From Hemibagrus wyckioides (taxonomy: Eukaryota > Chordata > Actinopteri > Siluriformes > Bagridae), in the NCBI RefSeq assembly GCF_019097595.1, contig NC_080734.1, positions 9,097,392-9,161,391 of the forward strand: 64,000 nucleotides of DNA, in the 5' to 3' direction. Within the stretch, counting starts at the first letter, position 1; each line of letters starts with the position of its first letter. Below the pieces are notes generated by a model that did not search any database, had not been told where the DNA came from, and was given only the letters and a program-made list of their open reading frames with translations. Of this stretch, positions 49,801 through 60,905 are shown one piece after another. The translations under genes and the position numbers were made by a program.

Positions 49801-51052
49801 ACTGAGTGAGTGAGTGAGTGAGTGAGAGACACAGTGAGTGAGTGAGTGAGTGACTCAGTGAGTCAGTGAGTGACTCAGTGTTTGTGTGAGTGACTCAATG
49901 AGTGAGTGAAAGAGTCAGTGAGTGAGTGAGTGAGTCAGTGAGTGAGTGAGTGAGTCAGTCAGTCAGTGAGAGAGTGAGTGAGTGAGTCAGTGAGAGAGTG
50001 AGTGAATCAGTGAGTGAGTGGATAAGTGAGTGAGTCAGTGAGAGAGTGAGTCAGTGAGAGAGTAAGTGAGTGAGTCAGTGAGAGAGTGAGTGAGTGAGTC
50101 AGTGAGTGAGTGAGTCAGTGAGAGAGTGAGTGAGTGAGTGAGTGAGTCAGTGAGAGAGTGAGTGAGTGAGTCAGTGAGTGAGTGAGTGAGTGAGTCAGTG
50201 AGAGTGAGTGAGTCAGTGAGAGAGTGAGTGAGTGAGTGAGTCAGTGAGAGAGTGAGTGAGTCAGTGAGTGAGTGAGTCAGTGAGAGAGTGAGTGAGTGAG
50301 TGAGTGAGTCAGTGAGTGAGTGAGTGTGTGAGTGGATAAGTGAGTGAGTCAGTGAGTGAGTGAGTGTGTGAGTGGATAAGTGAGTGAGTCAGTGAGTGAG
50401 TGAGTGTGTGAGTGGATAAGTGAGTGAGTCAGTGAGTCAGTGAGTGAGTGAGTCAGTGAGTGAGTGAGTGAGTGTGTGAGTGGATAAGTGAGTGAGTCAG
50501 TGAGTGAGTGAGTGAGTGTGTGAGTGGATAAGTGAGTGAGTCAGTGAGTGAGTGAGTGAGTGTGTGAGTGGATAAGTGAGTGAGTCAGTGAGAGAGTGAG
50601 TGAGTGAGTCAGTGAGTGAGTGTGTGAGTGGATAAGTGAGTGAGTCAGAGAGTGAGTGAGTCAGTCAGTGAGTGAGTGAGTGAGTGTGTGAGTGGATAAG
50701 TGAGTCAGTGAGTGAGTGAGTGTGTGAGTGGATAAGTGAGTGAGTCAGTGAGTGAGTGAGTGTGTGAGTGGATAAGTGAGTGAGTCAGTGAGTGAGTGAG
50801 TGTGTGAGTGGATAAGTGAGTGAGTCAGTGAGTCAGTGAGTGAGTGAGTCAGTGAGAGAGTGAGTGAGTGAGTGAGTGGATAAGTGAGTGAGTCAGTGAG
50901 TGAGTGAGTGAGTGTGTGAGTGGATAAGTGAGTGAGTCAGTGAGAGAGTGAGTGAGTGAGTCAGTGAGTGAGTGAGTGAGTGTGTGAGTGGATAAGTGAG
51001 TGAGTCAGAGAGTGAGTGAGTCAGTCAGTGAGTCAGTCAGTAACTGAGTGAG
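49801..51052. repeat. TGAG-type array with CAGT and GGATAAG variants
   Basis: About 1.25 kb of TGAG tetranucleotides interrupted by CAG(T), GAGAG and the marker AGTGGATAAG. The marker at 50331, 50371 and 50411 shows a local 40-bp higher-order period. The + strand is rich in G, T and A and poor in C, as in the two arrays to the left. Confidence 0.95.
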
Positions 51053-52119
51053 TACTCTGGAATAGTTGCATTGCAGGAAATTATGGCAATATTTTAATGC
51101 TTCTTGATAGTCTGTTTATAATCAGTTGCTCCTTATCTTACGATGATGTGGATTGTTTTAAATGGTGTAAACAGATTTAAAGTCTGAATTATTTATTTCG
51201 GGGTTTTTCAATCCATAGTGAAGCACAATAGTCTGAATCAGAGCAAAATTCATATGTTTGGTTTGGTATCACACTGCACTTATTTAACGGAAAAAAGAAA
51301 ACCCACTGGCTGAAGGGTGTTTAAGGCTGAAAACATACTCCTACAACTCTGAAAAAATACTCATAAAATACATCCTATATGCCAAATAAGTGAAAGCACC
51401 ATTAATCCTCTTTCTGGATATCCACAGCACTGCACTTTTTAAAATATCTCCCTGATCTGAAACACTCAATTCTGTTTATCAAGATTTCTGCTAACGAGCT
51501 GATAGTTGAATCAGATGTGTTGGACAAGGGAGACACTTAAAATGTGCAGTGCATGTGATACATTTCTTTTAGAATGAATCCAGACATTTCTTTCTCATTT
51601 CATGTTGCTGCAAAAAAAGGCATAGTATCATGTATCATGCAGCTGTTAGAAATTAGAGCAGTTTTTTTTTTTTTGTCAAGGTGGCAGTAGCTTTATCAGC
51701 CGTCAAGAGAATAGGTCCAAGATTTTGAAATGATGGGAGATACTGCCAGGTGGAAATGACCCAAAAGGCCCAAAGCTACCTTAAGTATAAATGAGAACTG
51801 AAATTCATGGTTTTTGAAAGACTGCAAAAAAGTCTTTGAAATCTGGAAACAGGGCTCTTTCTAGAAGAAGAATTACAAAATGTCTGCTGACTTTTGACTC
51901 AAAGAAACCCATAAGATAGAAAAGCAGTTTCAGCAGAATATGGAAGAATGGTGTGGTTGTACAGACAGATGAGTGAAGGTTTTAGCTGTACAGTGATGAG
52001 CCAGTGAGGTGTCTTTTGATTTCAGGAGGCTGTATCTCAGCTATTGTAAAGCAAGCAGGAGGGGATGTTGTGATATGGGTTCAGCCAAGGGTTATGATTT
52101 GCTGTGGTAAAGTTCAGTG
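51053..52119. other. Gene-poor stretch
   Basis: Unique AT-rich DNA with a T run at about 51662-51674. No gene or recognised repeat. Confidence 0.5.
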
Positions 52120-52136
52120 CTACAGTGTACCAAAAT

Positions 52137-52580
52137 CTTCTTCTTCTTTCGGCTTTTCCCTTCAGGGGTGGCCACAGCGAATCATCTCTCTCCACCTATC
52201 CCTATCTTCTGCATCCTTAACACTTGCACCCACTAGCTTCATATCCTCATTTATTACATCCATATACCTCCTCTCTGGCCTTCCTCTTTGCCTCCTGCCT
52301 GGCAGCTCCATGTCCAACATTCTCCTACCAGTATACTCACTCTCCCTCCTCTGAACATGTCCAAACCATCTTAATCTGGCTTCTCCCTAACTTTGTCCCC
52401 CAAACGTCCAACATGAGCTGTCCCTCTGATGTACTCGTTCCTAATCCTGTCCAACCTTGTCACTCCCAAAGAAAACCTCAACATCTTCAGCTCTGCTACC
52501 TCCAGCTCTGACTCCTGTCTCTTCCTCAGTGCCACTGTCTCTAAACCATACAGCATGGCCGGTCTCACCACTGTCTTGTA
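52137..52580 (-). mobile_element. 5'-truncated RTE-clade LINE with perfect 17-bp target duplication
   Basis: CTACAGTGTACCAAAAT flanks the insertion at 52120-52136 and 52581-52597. On the minus strand the 444-bp insert starts inside the C-terminal part of the reverse transcriptase frame. It reads MVRPAMLYGLETVAL, then LEVAELKMLRFSLGVTRLDR and IRNEYIRGTAHVG, all hallmark RTE words. A single extra base near 52390 shifts the frame and creates a stop after REKPD. The expected RWFGHVQRR, GRRQRGRPERRYMDV and DRDRWREMIR blocks continue in the next frame. The 3' end is CCCTGAAGGGAAAAGCCGAA plus AGAAGAAG. Confidence 0.93.
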
Positions 52581-52597
52581 CTACAGTGTACCAAAAT

Positions 52598-54167
52598 ATA
52601 ATAGAGAAAAAAATGTTCTGGCCTGGACAACTTCCAGAGGTGGCAAAAATACCTTAATTCTTTCCTCAAATAAATGTGCAATTAATGTCTAAAACAAATT
52701 TTGGTGTTCAAAGGTTTCAAATGACTGATGAAATTAAAGTAAAAATTCATAGACTTACATTTATTTCCAGTATGAAAGTAAAGGTATGAGAAAAATCACA
52801 AAAGAAAAAAGAAAGATCTGCTTCAAATTTTAGTTACTGGTGGAAATGTAGTGCTCCTTGCACCAAGATCCAACATTACCTACCACATACCTAACTTCAT
52901 TTATATTCCTAATCTCTCAAATGTGAAAATATTCAAGGTGCCATGATAAGTACAAAAAGCACACAGCAACAGGAGTACAGGGATTTCTGCTCTCCCTTTT
53001 TTGTTTAGATTTTTTTAATGTTTAGTTTAACTCTTGAAATGTGTCTGACGTTAAAATGTCACTTTATGGCTACTATATATGACAATATATGACTATAGAG
53101 AAATGTAGGCAAAGGTATTAGTGGGAAGAAATACTCAACTAATGAACAGCCACTTATTAACCTTAAACTGACTGGACAAACGTTTACTACTGACCACCTG
53201 TGTGGCCAGTAGCACAGCACTGATATTCCATTTGAAAGAGGCTTTCTCTAGGTTTCTCCCAAAGACTTGGGAAAACAAACAATACAATGGAAATCAAATG
53301 TTATTATGCATTCTCTTGCATGTTACTGCAGTATTCACTTACTTGTTAACTTTTTATTGATTGCTCCATTAAAATTTCTTAGACTTAGCCCCATTTTTGC
53401 CACAGAGTGCAGTGCAATACATACAGTTGTAAAAATAGTCATTTATATAGTGTACACTATTTAGTGCATTTATAGGAAACAGAGAGCGGAATCCTAAATG
53501 ATTCCCTACTCGCCTTGCATATGGTAGTGTGAAGTGCACTGCATAATGTTAGATTCAATGATTTAATATCTAGTGTAGACTTTTATACTCATATAGGGAG
53601 ATAAGAGCTGAATCCCATTGTGTTTACAGACTTCAAACAGTATAGAAGGTAACATTTCCAAGCCTTTGGAATGCATTTATGAGTTTAGAGAGCTGAATCC
53701 CAGAGTAGCTCACTATTAAATCCAGCATGTGTAGGGTATAGAAGTCATTATCGTATACCTTATGTAGTTCACTTAGATAGGTACATGAAATAAGTACCCA
53801 CTTTAATGCAGTGACATGCACAACCACAATATCATGAATGTTTCTGTAGGAGTTTATCAGTCTCGTATATCATTTTGGATGAATTTTGTCTCACTCTTCC
53901 TTATAACATTGCTACACAACTTACAGCAGTATGTGTTATACAGATACACAGAAAGAAAATAACCCAACTCAAATACAGTTACAAACAACTCAACCAGCAT
54001 ATTTCCAGTGTTGGGTTATTTTTAACATTGGTTTATTTCGGGATTCGATATGATTCTCTACCTAGCCTAATGGGTTAAAATGAACCAACCGTTGAGTTGA
54101 ATTGTGTTGTGTATTGTTGTTGTTGTATGCATATAAATAGTGATATGAACTTATCAGGCCAAAAAAT
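52598..54167. other. Gene-poor stretch with fold-back repeat remnants
   Basis: No gene is supported. The interval 53440-53780 repeats words such as TGTACACTATTTAGTGCATT, AGCGGAATCCTAAATGATTC, GAGCTGAATCCCATTGTG and AGAGCTGAATCCCAGAGTAG in both orientations. This is the same fold-back family as at 38.2 kb, apparently several partial copies. Confidence 0.5.
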
Positions 54168-54694
54168 ATACACTGATCAGGCATAACATTATGAGCAGTG
54201 ACAGGTGAAGTGAATAAGTCTGATTATCTCCTCATCATGGCACCTGTTAGTGGGTGGGATATATTAGGCAGCAATTGAACATTTGTCCTCAAAGTTGATG
54301 TGTTAGAAGCAGGAAAAATGGACAAGAGTAAGGATTTGAGCGAGTTTGACAAGGGCCAAATTGTGATGGCTAGATCACTGGATCAGAGCATCTCCAAAAC
54401 TGCAGCTCTTGTGGGGTGTTCCTGGTCTGCAGTGGTCAGTATCTATCAAGAGTGGTCCAAGGAAGGAACAGTGGTGAACCAGTGACAGGGTCATGGGCAG
54501 TCAAGGCTCAGTGATGCACGTGGGGAGTGAGGGCTGGCCCGTGTGATCCGATCCAACAGACGAGCTACTGTTGCTCAAATTGCTGAAGAAGTTAATGCTG
54601 GTTCTGATAGAAAGGTGTCAGAATACACAGTGCAAGGGTCAGGGACCAACACAATATTAGGCAAGTGGTCATAATGTTGTGCCTGATCAGGGTA
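54168..54694 (+). mobile_element. Deletion derivative of the Tc1 family, copy 3
   Basis: TATACACTGATCAGGCATAA at the left and the complement of GTTGTGCCTGATCAGGGTAT at the right are the terminal repeats. The N-terminal coding region is well kept, and the catalytic domain is missing. CAGAATACACAGTGCA is joined to AGGGTCAGGGACCAACACAA, almost the same join as in copy 1 at 19.3 kb. Confidence 0.85.
54300..54485 (+). pseudogene. Tc1 transposase N-terminal DNA-binding fragment
   Basis: The 61-codon frame with [20 protein letters not shown] and [20 protein letters not shown] is nearly identical to the minus-strand copy at 19.5 kb. It ends at VVNQ. It could bind the family's terminal repeats if translated, but no expression signal is visible. 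Confidence 0.8.
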
Positions 54695-54939
54695 TGCTGC
54701 TAAGTTCAACTGTCCCAATAAACCTGAATTCACCATTAATACAAAATGTTGAGTGGGCCTTTTTTTTATATAGTATGAAATATTTTATTGCTTCTGCTTA
54801 CACGTAATTGCGTCATATCGCACGGCCTTCTGGGTAAGTTCCACTCTTTTTAGTCTTCAATCATGTTGACTCAGTCCCTTGAGCCTCCAAGGGCTCTTCT
54901 AACAAACTTCACCTGAGCTGATAAATTAATAGAACGGTC

Positions 54940-55216
54940 CCCTAAGAGGACGTCAGACGAGGGCGCGTTGGAATGCAGCCGATCTCTCTCTCTCTCTCTC
55001 TCTCTCTCATCTAATGGTCACCTCTCTGACAAATCTTCACTACAGCCGAAGTCGCGAAATCTTCGATCGGCTACTCTCCCCTGCTCTCCATTCGATCCCG
55101 CCCCCCCCTTTCCCCGCTTCCCCCTCCCGTCTCCCTTCTCCAGGCCCCGCCCCTTTTCCGAGTTCGGTGCGCTCGACACTCGGGGTCTGCGCGCGGAGTT
55201 CTCAGCGCTGGTAACC
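54940..55216 (+). promoter_or_regulatory. gphn: Probable gphn promoter and 5' UTR
   Basis: The block immediately before the gephyrin start codon is much richer in G+C and CpG than the upstream 50 kb. It contains GGACGTCAG (54948-54956, CRE-like), a TCGCGAAATCTTCGATCGG stretch, and several GC boxes (CCCGCCCCCC near 55096 and CCCCGCCCC near 55144). There is no TATA box at a suitable position. This is the usual form of a broadly expressed CpG-island promoter. The transcription start cannot be fixed; part of the interval, including the (CT)n tract at 54982-55008, may be transcribed. Confidence 0.65.
54982..55008. repeat. (CT)n microsatellite in the promoter/5' UTR
   Basis: About 13 CT units, roughly 210 bp upstream of the gphn start codon. 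Confidence 0.9.
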
Positions 55217-55280
55217 ATGGCGTCGGACGGGATGATCTTAACGAACCACGACCACCAGATCCGGGTCGGCGTCCTCACAG
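55217..55280 (+). CDS. gphn: Gephyrin, first coding exon (partial gene)
   Basis: The exon encodes MASDGMILTNHDHQ followed by IRVGVLT, then one extra base. This is the extreme N-terminus of gephyrin: the mammalian protein starts MATEGMILTNHDHQ and continues into the same IRVGVLT. The start lies in ACCATGG, a strong Kozak context. The exon ends ACAG and is followed by GTAAAT, a consensus donor, in phase 1; the split codon would complete to Val as in known gephyrins (VLTVSDSC). Gephyrin joins a MogA-like G domain to a MoeA-like E domain. It performs the last two steps of molybdenum cofactor synthesis and forms the submembrane scaffold that anchors glycine and GABA-A receptors at inhibitory synapses. 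Only the first 21 residues, before the G-domain fold proper, are in the window. Fishes may have two gphn paralogs; I cannot tell which this is. Confidence 0.93.
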
Positions 55281-55899
55281 GTAAATATGCTTTTTTTCGT
55301 GATATCAGTTTTTAATTCATAAACGCTGAATGAGACATGTGTGCGTCTGTGATGCGGCTTTTTTTTTTTTTTTGGTTGCAGCGGTTTCTCCAGCGGTGTC
55401 ACATCTGTCAGCGTTGCGCCCCTCGGTGATTTAAAGCCCCCTATTTTCCCCTGTACTTACACAATTTCATTCACCTAAGGCGGATAAAACGTGAATAATA
55501 ATAATACTATAAGCGGCTGTAGTGTGTAGACTGGTATATACACAGTCTGATGTATTGCTATGGCAATATGTATTCATATCTACTGGGGGGAAAAAACGGT
55601 GTATGTGAATTAGGTTGTTATTATTATTATTATCATTATTATTTTCGGATTGTCCAAAAAACGTGAATCCTGAGATGTGCGAGCTGAAAAATGGACAATG
55701 CTGAATTGCTCGAGCTGATTGCATCTGCTCAGGAAACAGGTGCGGGTTTCCCTGCATCACGCATTCATTTCAGCTCTGCATGGCGATAAATAGATATGGG
55801 ATGATTTGTGACTTGTGAATGACAGAAAGCGACAGAAGCCTCTAAATGTCTGAGATGGTAGATGTAGCTTCAGTGGGTGTCGAGTGTGAGGTTATTTGG

Positions 55900-56196
55900 A
55901 TGTGATGTGTGAAATGCAGGTAGCGACAAAGCCTTTTATCGTGTGTAAAGGGGGGGGGAAGCCGTATCCGTCGTGTTGTTGGTGAACGGCGGGGTTGTGT
56001 GATGCTGCTGCTGCTGGTCGATATCTCTCAGACTAACAGCAGAGCTTTAAAATGGCCACCGCGTTTCGGCTGCCTCCTCTCCGCCAAGCCTGATATTATC
56101 GGCATTTTGTTCCTCCGAGAAGCCGTTTTTTGGTGAAGGTGATGATGTGTAGCGATGGAGAAGATGAGGGAAACCCCGCTCTCACCAATCCCCCCC

Positions 56197-56230
<34 letters not shown>

Positions 56231-56400
56231 TCTTCCCATCACAGTCACCTCCACCCCCTATAGAGGCGCGCGCGGAGGGGGCGGGGGAGAGGAGCCGTGA
56301 CACGCAGCGGCGCTCAGCGACTCGCCTCTGATTCCAGCGCGCTAATATTCCGGCTGCCGGTTCTAAAGCAGAACGCTTAAGCGCGTGCGTGGAATCCTGG
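55900..56400 (+). promoter_or_regulatory. CpG-rich segment at the start of gphn intron 1
   Basis: It has dense CpG (CCGTATCCGTCGTG, GAACGGCGGGG, CACCGCGTTTCGG, GAGGCGCGCGCGGAGGGGGC, CAGCGGCGCTCAGCGACTCG) with a GC box near 56276. It is interrupted by a (CA)n run at 56200-56227. It is probably the downstream part of the promoter CpG island and could contain additional start sites. Confidence 0.6.
56200..56227. repeat. (CA)n microsatellite in the CpG island
   Basis: About 14 CA units preceded by a C run. Confidence 0.9.
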
Positions 56401-56715
56401 CACTAGAACACACAGCGTGTGGGTTCCAGCAATTAGAACGCCAGGACGAGGTACGTCACGACCGGAATGGAGTTCCAGCATCTACAGTCGGTTCCAGAAT
56501 TATTGGCACCCTGGGCCAAAATGAATCCCAGACATGTTGTACTGGATCATTTTCACTGAATACTTTTTTTTGTTCCTAAGAAGCATTCCTAAACAAATCT
56601 CACTTATCCAGCGCATCCACAATTAATATCTGGCCTACCCAGAAGTGAATAGCAGCACTGATCCACTTTCTGTAACGTATCTAAGGCTCATCAGTGCACA
56701 GCATTCCAAGCTCCT

Positions 56716-56752
56716 TTATTTTATTTTATTTTATTTTATTTTATTTTATTTT
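56716..56752. repeat. (TTTTA)n microsatellite
   Basis: About seven pentanucleotide units within the Tc1 remnant. Confidence 0.9.
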
Positions 56753-56979
56753 TTGGGGTTTGAATCCTGAAGATGGCAAATGGAACATATTGATTTTGTT
56801 GTTGCTCTTGCAACCTTCTTGACGCATATTTTGTTGTAATATTACTTAGGAGTCACATTATAATCTTGCAAAAGCAACCAGGTTTTGGGGTAAAATATCC
56901 TGGGAGAATTTCTATGCCATCATTCGTCACAAGAGACTCTGGACCTCAAGCTTCAAAGGGCGAAAGTGGAAACGATCCA

Positions 56980-57192
56980 CTACCCTATTTTACAGTGGAG
57001 GTTTGGACCTTTCCTTGTGTGCGGTCGCAATTTTCCACCAAATTTGCTGAGGCTGTGTTTCATTTTGGTTGTATCTGACCACAAACCTTTATTGAAACTG
57101 TGGTTCCAGTGACACTTGACAAAGTTTAACGCCATGAATTTTTGGGATGCTGTCATGAAAGGCTTCTGTCTTACAACTTCAAACAGCTCCAA
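56980..57192 (-). pseudogene. Tc1 transposase fragment
   Basis: The 70-codon frame contains NFVKCHWNHSFNKGLWSDTT followed by KMKHSLSKFGGK. It matches the Tc1 block around the first catalytic Asp (usually LWSDETK). Later catalytic blocks are not readable in frame. Confidence 0.65.
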
Positions 57193-57803
57193 AAAAAGCT
57201 TTTCTTTTATCCTCTACCTGACTAGCGCTGGTCAAAAACCATCTGTTTTTTAAGTTGAGTAGGAATTTTCAGAATATTACGATCATGTAACTGATTGTTG
57301 GCACATAAGTTGTGTCAGGCATTTTTCTAATCATTCACACACATGCAAGGTGTGGCAGGCACAAAGACTACAAGTCCTTCACTGAGACTGACAGACCCAG
57401 AGGTCACACCTTCACTTGATCTGGTAAACAGGTAATTACGGAGTGCTGGAGGCCTATGTACAGTGTCGGTATGACTGTTGATGGACAGGAGCCTTCTCAA
57501 CCCATCAAATTTCACTATACTTAAAGTAAAAAATTTCTAATAACTGGTGATCCTTCCATAACCCAGGTACCATGACTTATTGATCACTTGCCTTGAATTG
57601 CACCTTCTTGGCCATCATACATCTGTATATGTAATTAGTTACACACACACAGACATCAGCCCCGTACTCGTACACAGGCGTCATGCTTGTCTTGTAACAG
57701 ATTGGTCGTGCGGTGGCGTGGAGTTGACATTTGATCCAGGCACTGCCCGATATTTATCACAGGGTGTCTCTTCGCCATTGTGACGAATGACTGTGACCAA
57801 CAT

Positions 57804-57829
57804 ACACACACACACACACACACACACAC
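57804..57829. repeat. (CA)n microsatellite
   Basis: About 13 CA units. Confidence 0.9.
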
Positions 57830-57953
57830 TCTACGTGTAGACAGTGTGGGGTGAGGTAAATAGAGACGGCAGGGTAAATAGAAGGAGGAGAGAGATATCA
57901 CAAAGTAAATTGGTCTTTCGTTGTCGTCTGACCTTTTAGAAATCTCCGCTTGG

Positions 57954-57954
<1 letters not shown>

Positions 57955-58030
<76 letters not shown>

Positions 58031-58070
58031 CTTTTTTTTCTTTCTCTCTTTCTATCTCCCTCACGCACAC
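57955..58070. repeat. (CT)n tract with pyrimidine continuation
   Basis: CT repeats with two G interruptions (to 58017) continue into a TTTCTTTC-type pyrimidine stretch and then CACACACA. Confidence 0.9.
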
Positions 58071-58866
58071 ACACATGCAAATACAGCCAGAATAAATTTC
58101 ACTGCTCAATAATTCTACTGAATTTTCCGTATTTCAAAATATATGTATTCAAAGACATAAAATTCGTATTAGAATTATCTAGACATGTTCCAATTTTAGT
58201 CATACCTTTCCTAAACTTAAAGATAAACAATCCAGCAGAGACCGCCAAAGATCTCTTGCCACCACCTGGCTGATTAATATGAATTGTCGCAGGCCTACAA
58301 GGTGAGAAGGTCCATTTGACTCAATTGTCTGGACCTGTTATCATGTAGCTAAAACTAGCACAGAGAGTTGTTTCCAAAAATATTTGATTACAGGTGATGG
58401 GAATCAAGAATCAATACAAAATGGATTCAGCTTGAGTTTTCACACAGACAATTTGAGGTCAGTGGTCAAAATGGCATCTTATACATACTACTCTACACTA
58501 GTACTACATGCTAAACCCAGCCAAATGTATACAGGGTGTGATATAATATTTTGGATAATGTATCATCAGAGCAAATTTCCAAGTGTGTGGTCCAACCTAC
58601 CTTTGGTCTATAGAGCATCCCACATGCAAGGCTGTCATTTAGTTGTTTTCAAAATAGAAGCTGCAAAAAAATGGCAAAAACCAAGCATGAGAAGACAGCT
58701 GTAGCGTCTAAAACCTTGATTGTAGTGCAATATTCCATCATCAGTAGTAATCCAAATTAAATTATTAACCAGTGTGTGCTGGTATTTTAATATATGAAAC
58801 CTTTGTAGCTTGGAAATATTTAACAGAAATGAAATAGCAAAATAAAAATAAATAAATAAAAAATTT

Positions 58867-58976
<110 letters not shown>

Positions 58977-60649
58977 ACTGTTTGTGTCAATTTGACCTGG
59001 GAAGATTTTTACACAACAGAAAATAAAAAACATAAGTCCTTTTCTAGATCACATTCATTATTTGTTTTTGTGATATATGATTTGTATTACAAAATGTACT
59101 ATAATGAAGACCTTGGTGGCATAATTATACAAAAAAAATTGAAATAGAACAATGTTTCAATTAATGTTTATTATTTTGAAATGATTTTTCAAATACAAAA
59201 ATAAAAGCACGAGAAAACAAAAGATTATTGCTGTCACTGGTTATGAAACGCGGCTCTCAAAAATGATTCTGCAAATGCGGATGATTTACGACAAATGCAA
59301 AACGCTTTTAGTGCAAACATAAAATGGGTCAGTTGACCTGAACAATGCATTTACGATTTTTATCCGAAATAAAAAGATAAAATATTGATGTTTCCTGATT
59401 TTTTCACTTTCTGTGAGATATGCAATAGAAATGTTACCTTGTCCATGGCATTATAGTATTAAACCTCATTAATATTCACATGAACCCACTCTTTCTTGCT
59501 GTTGGATTTATTTATTTTTCTGTGTATTAGCATGGGACCAGGTACCAGAGATGTCTATTTTTAGATGATCGGTATTTGTCCATATTTAAGGTCCCTAATA
59601 AGTATACACCCATTTTTTTGCTTTATGCTGAAGTCTTGTAAACACACTATGTCCTTAAAAGCCTTGTTAATAATGTAAATTCTACACAAAACCTATATGT
59701 TTCATAAACATCCGGCAGAGCCATGTTTCTTTAGACGTTCGTGTACAGCATGTTTTTGACTCCCGGAAAGTTCTAATAATCGGTTAAACAATTTTATAAA
59801 ATATTGTTATCGTGCACACTTTATTTGAAAAAATATATTGTCATTACCAATTTCTTCCTTTTGGAAGATGGCCACTGATGTAGGCAGCAAATTTGGACAG
59901 CATTTATGCTTCCAAGTTATTGACTGCTAAGTTAACAAATAACAAAACATCCTAATTTAATTCTAATTTAATTTCTTATTGTTTACTCCAAACCTTTTAG
60001 AATTACATTATTTCAGAAGGATAAATCTGAATCAGTGAGTCTCAGTACCTCCCCATAATCCTCATCCTGGTAGCAACATAGTTTGATAGTTTGACATTTG
60101 ATACACATAAATGTCATCTTCCATGAAATAAGGCTGTGCCGTTGTAGCAGCTATAAATGGTAGTTTTTTTGGTTTGTTTTTTAACTAGTCTTCCTTTGTT
60201 TCTCTCATGAAGTTAATAAGACAAAAACACAGCCCATGATGTTACTGAGAAAGGAAGTTCAGAGTCCTCCATCCTGAAGACTTCCATGTGATTGGAAGAG
60301 TACAGACACTGGAGACTCCTTCCAGATACGTTAAATCCGTGTCTCCTCGCAAAAAAAACTGTGTTTTTCTTTGTTACACCACATTTCTATACTGGTTTAT
60401 ATTTAGGCTTAGATTATATGAAGAGTATGGCATATAAGTCTTGATGAATGAGCTCTTAATATAGAAAAAAAGTTGAAATCACTGATTTGCCTGGCAGATT
60501 TTTTAACTGTCAGACAAAATCAGTCATGCTCAACATACACAACTTACAGAAGATTGAGTGTGACCTCTTGATAAACGTTGGTCAGTGGACTGAGTGTGAG
60601 AATTATGAGGATATTATAAGGATATGAGTGATTTGTGCCATGACTGATC

Positions 60650-60905
60650 TGTGTCATACCGTCAGAGCCACGAGCCCACGAAAGGCTGCGCCTTTGCGTC
60701 TCCACCTCCCTTTCTGTCTTCCCCAATGGCCGCGGGGTCACGTGATGCGACACGCACTTTTCTCCGACTGAAGGGAGCTTTGGTTGGCATGGCAACTCTC
60801 AGTCCAATTGGTTTTCGGAGCCTGACATGCATGCAGCGGCTCAACGAGCGAGAGTGTCGCTCACTCTTTGGCAGATGGATGTGGTCATCCTGGATGCAGA
60901 AATGA
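60650..60905. promoter_or_regulatory. Candidate regulatory element in gphn intron 1
   Basis: A 250-bp CpG-containing segment in AT-rich surroundings. It has CCAAT (60723-60727), GTCACGTGAT with the E-box CACGTG (60739-60744), and GTTGGCATGGCAAC at 60783-60796. The last differs by one base from the palindromic RFX X-box GTTGCCATGGCAAC. A second CCAAT lies at 60804, and several CpG follow (CAGCGGCTCAACGAGCGAGA). It ends at a (TG)n run at 60908. It could be an enhancer or an alternative promoter; this reading rests on motifs only. Confidence 0.45.

Larger units (their letters stand above)
56482..57310 (-). mobile_element. Tc1/mariner remnant inside gphn intron 1
   Basis: The left end TACAGTCGGTTCCAGAATTA followed by TTGGCACCC is a typical Tc1 terminus starting at TA. 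The minus strand reads transposase-like sequence. The right terminus is not clear, so the boundary is approximate. A (TTTTA)n run at 56716-56752 lies inside it. This family differs from the ones at 6.1 kb and 19.3 kb. Confidence 0.65.

Noticed and set aside
60210..60350. Possible interspersed repeat (GAAGTTCAGAGTCCTCCATC, then GAAGACTTCCATGTGATTGG)
   Set aside because: It looks like a repeat common in catfish, but no termini or coding blocks could be found, so it is not called.
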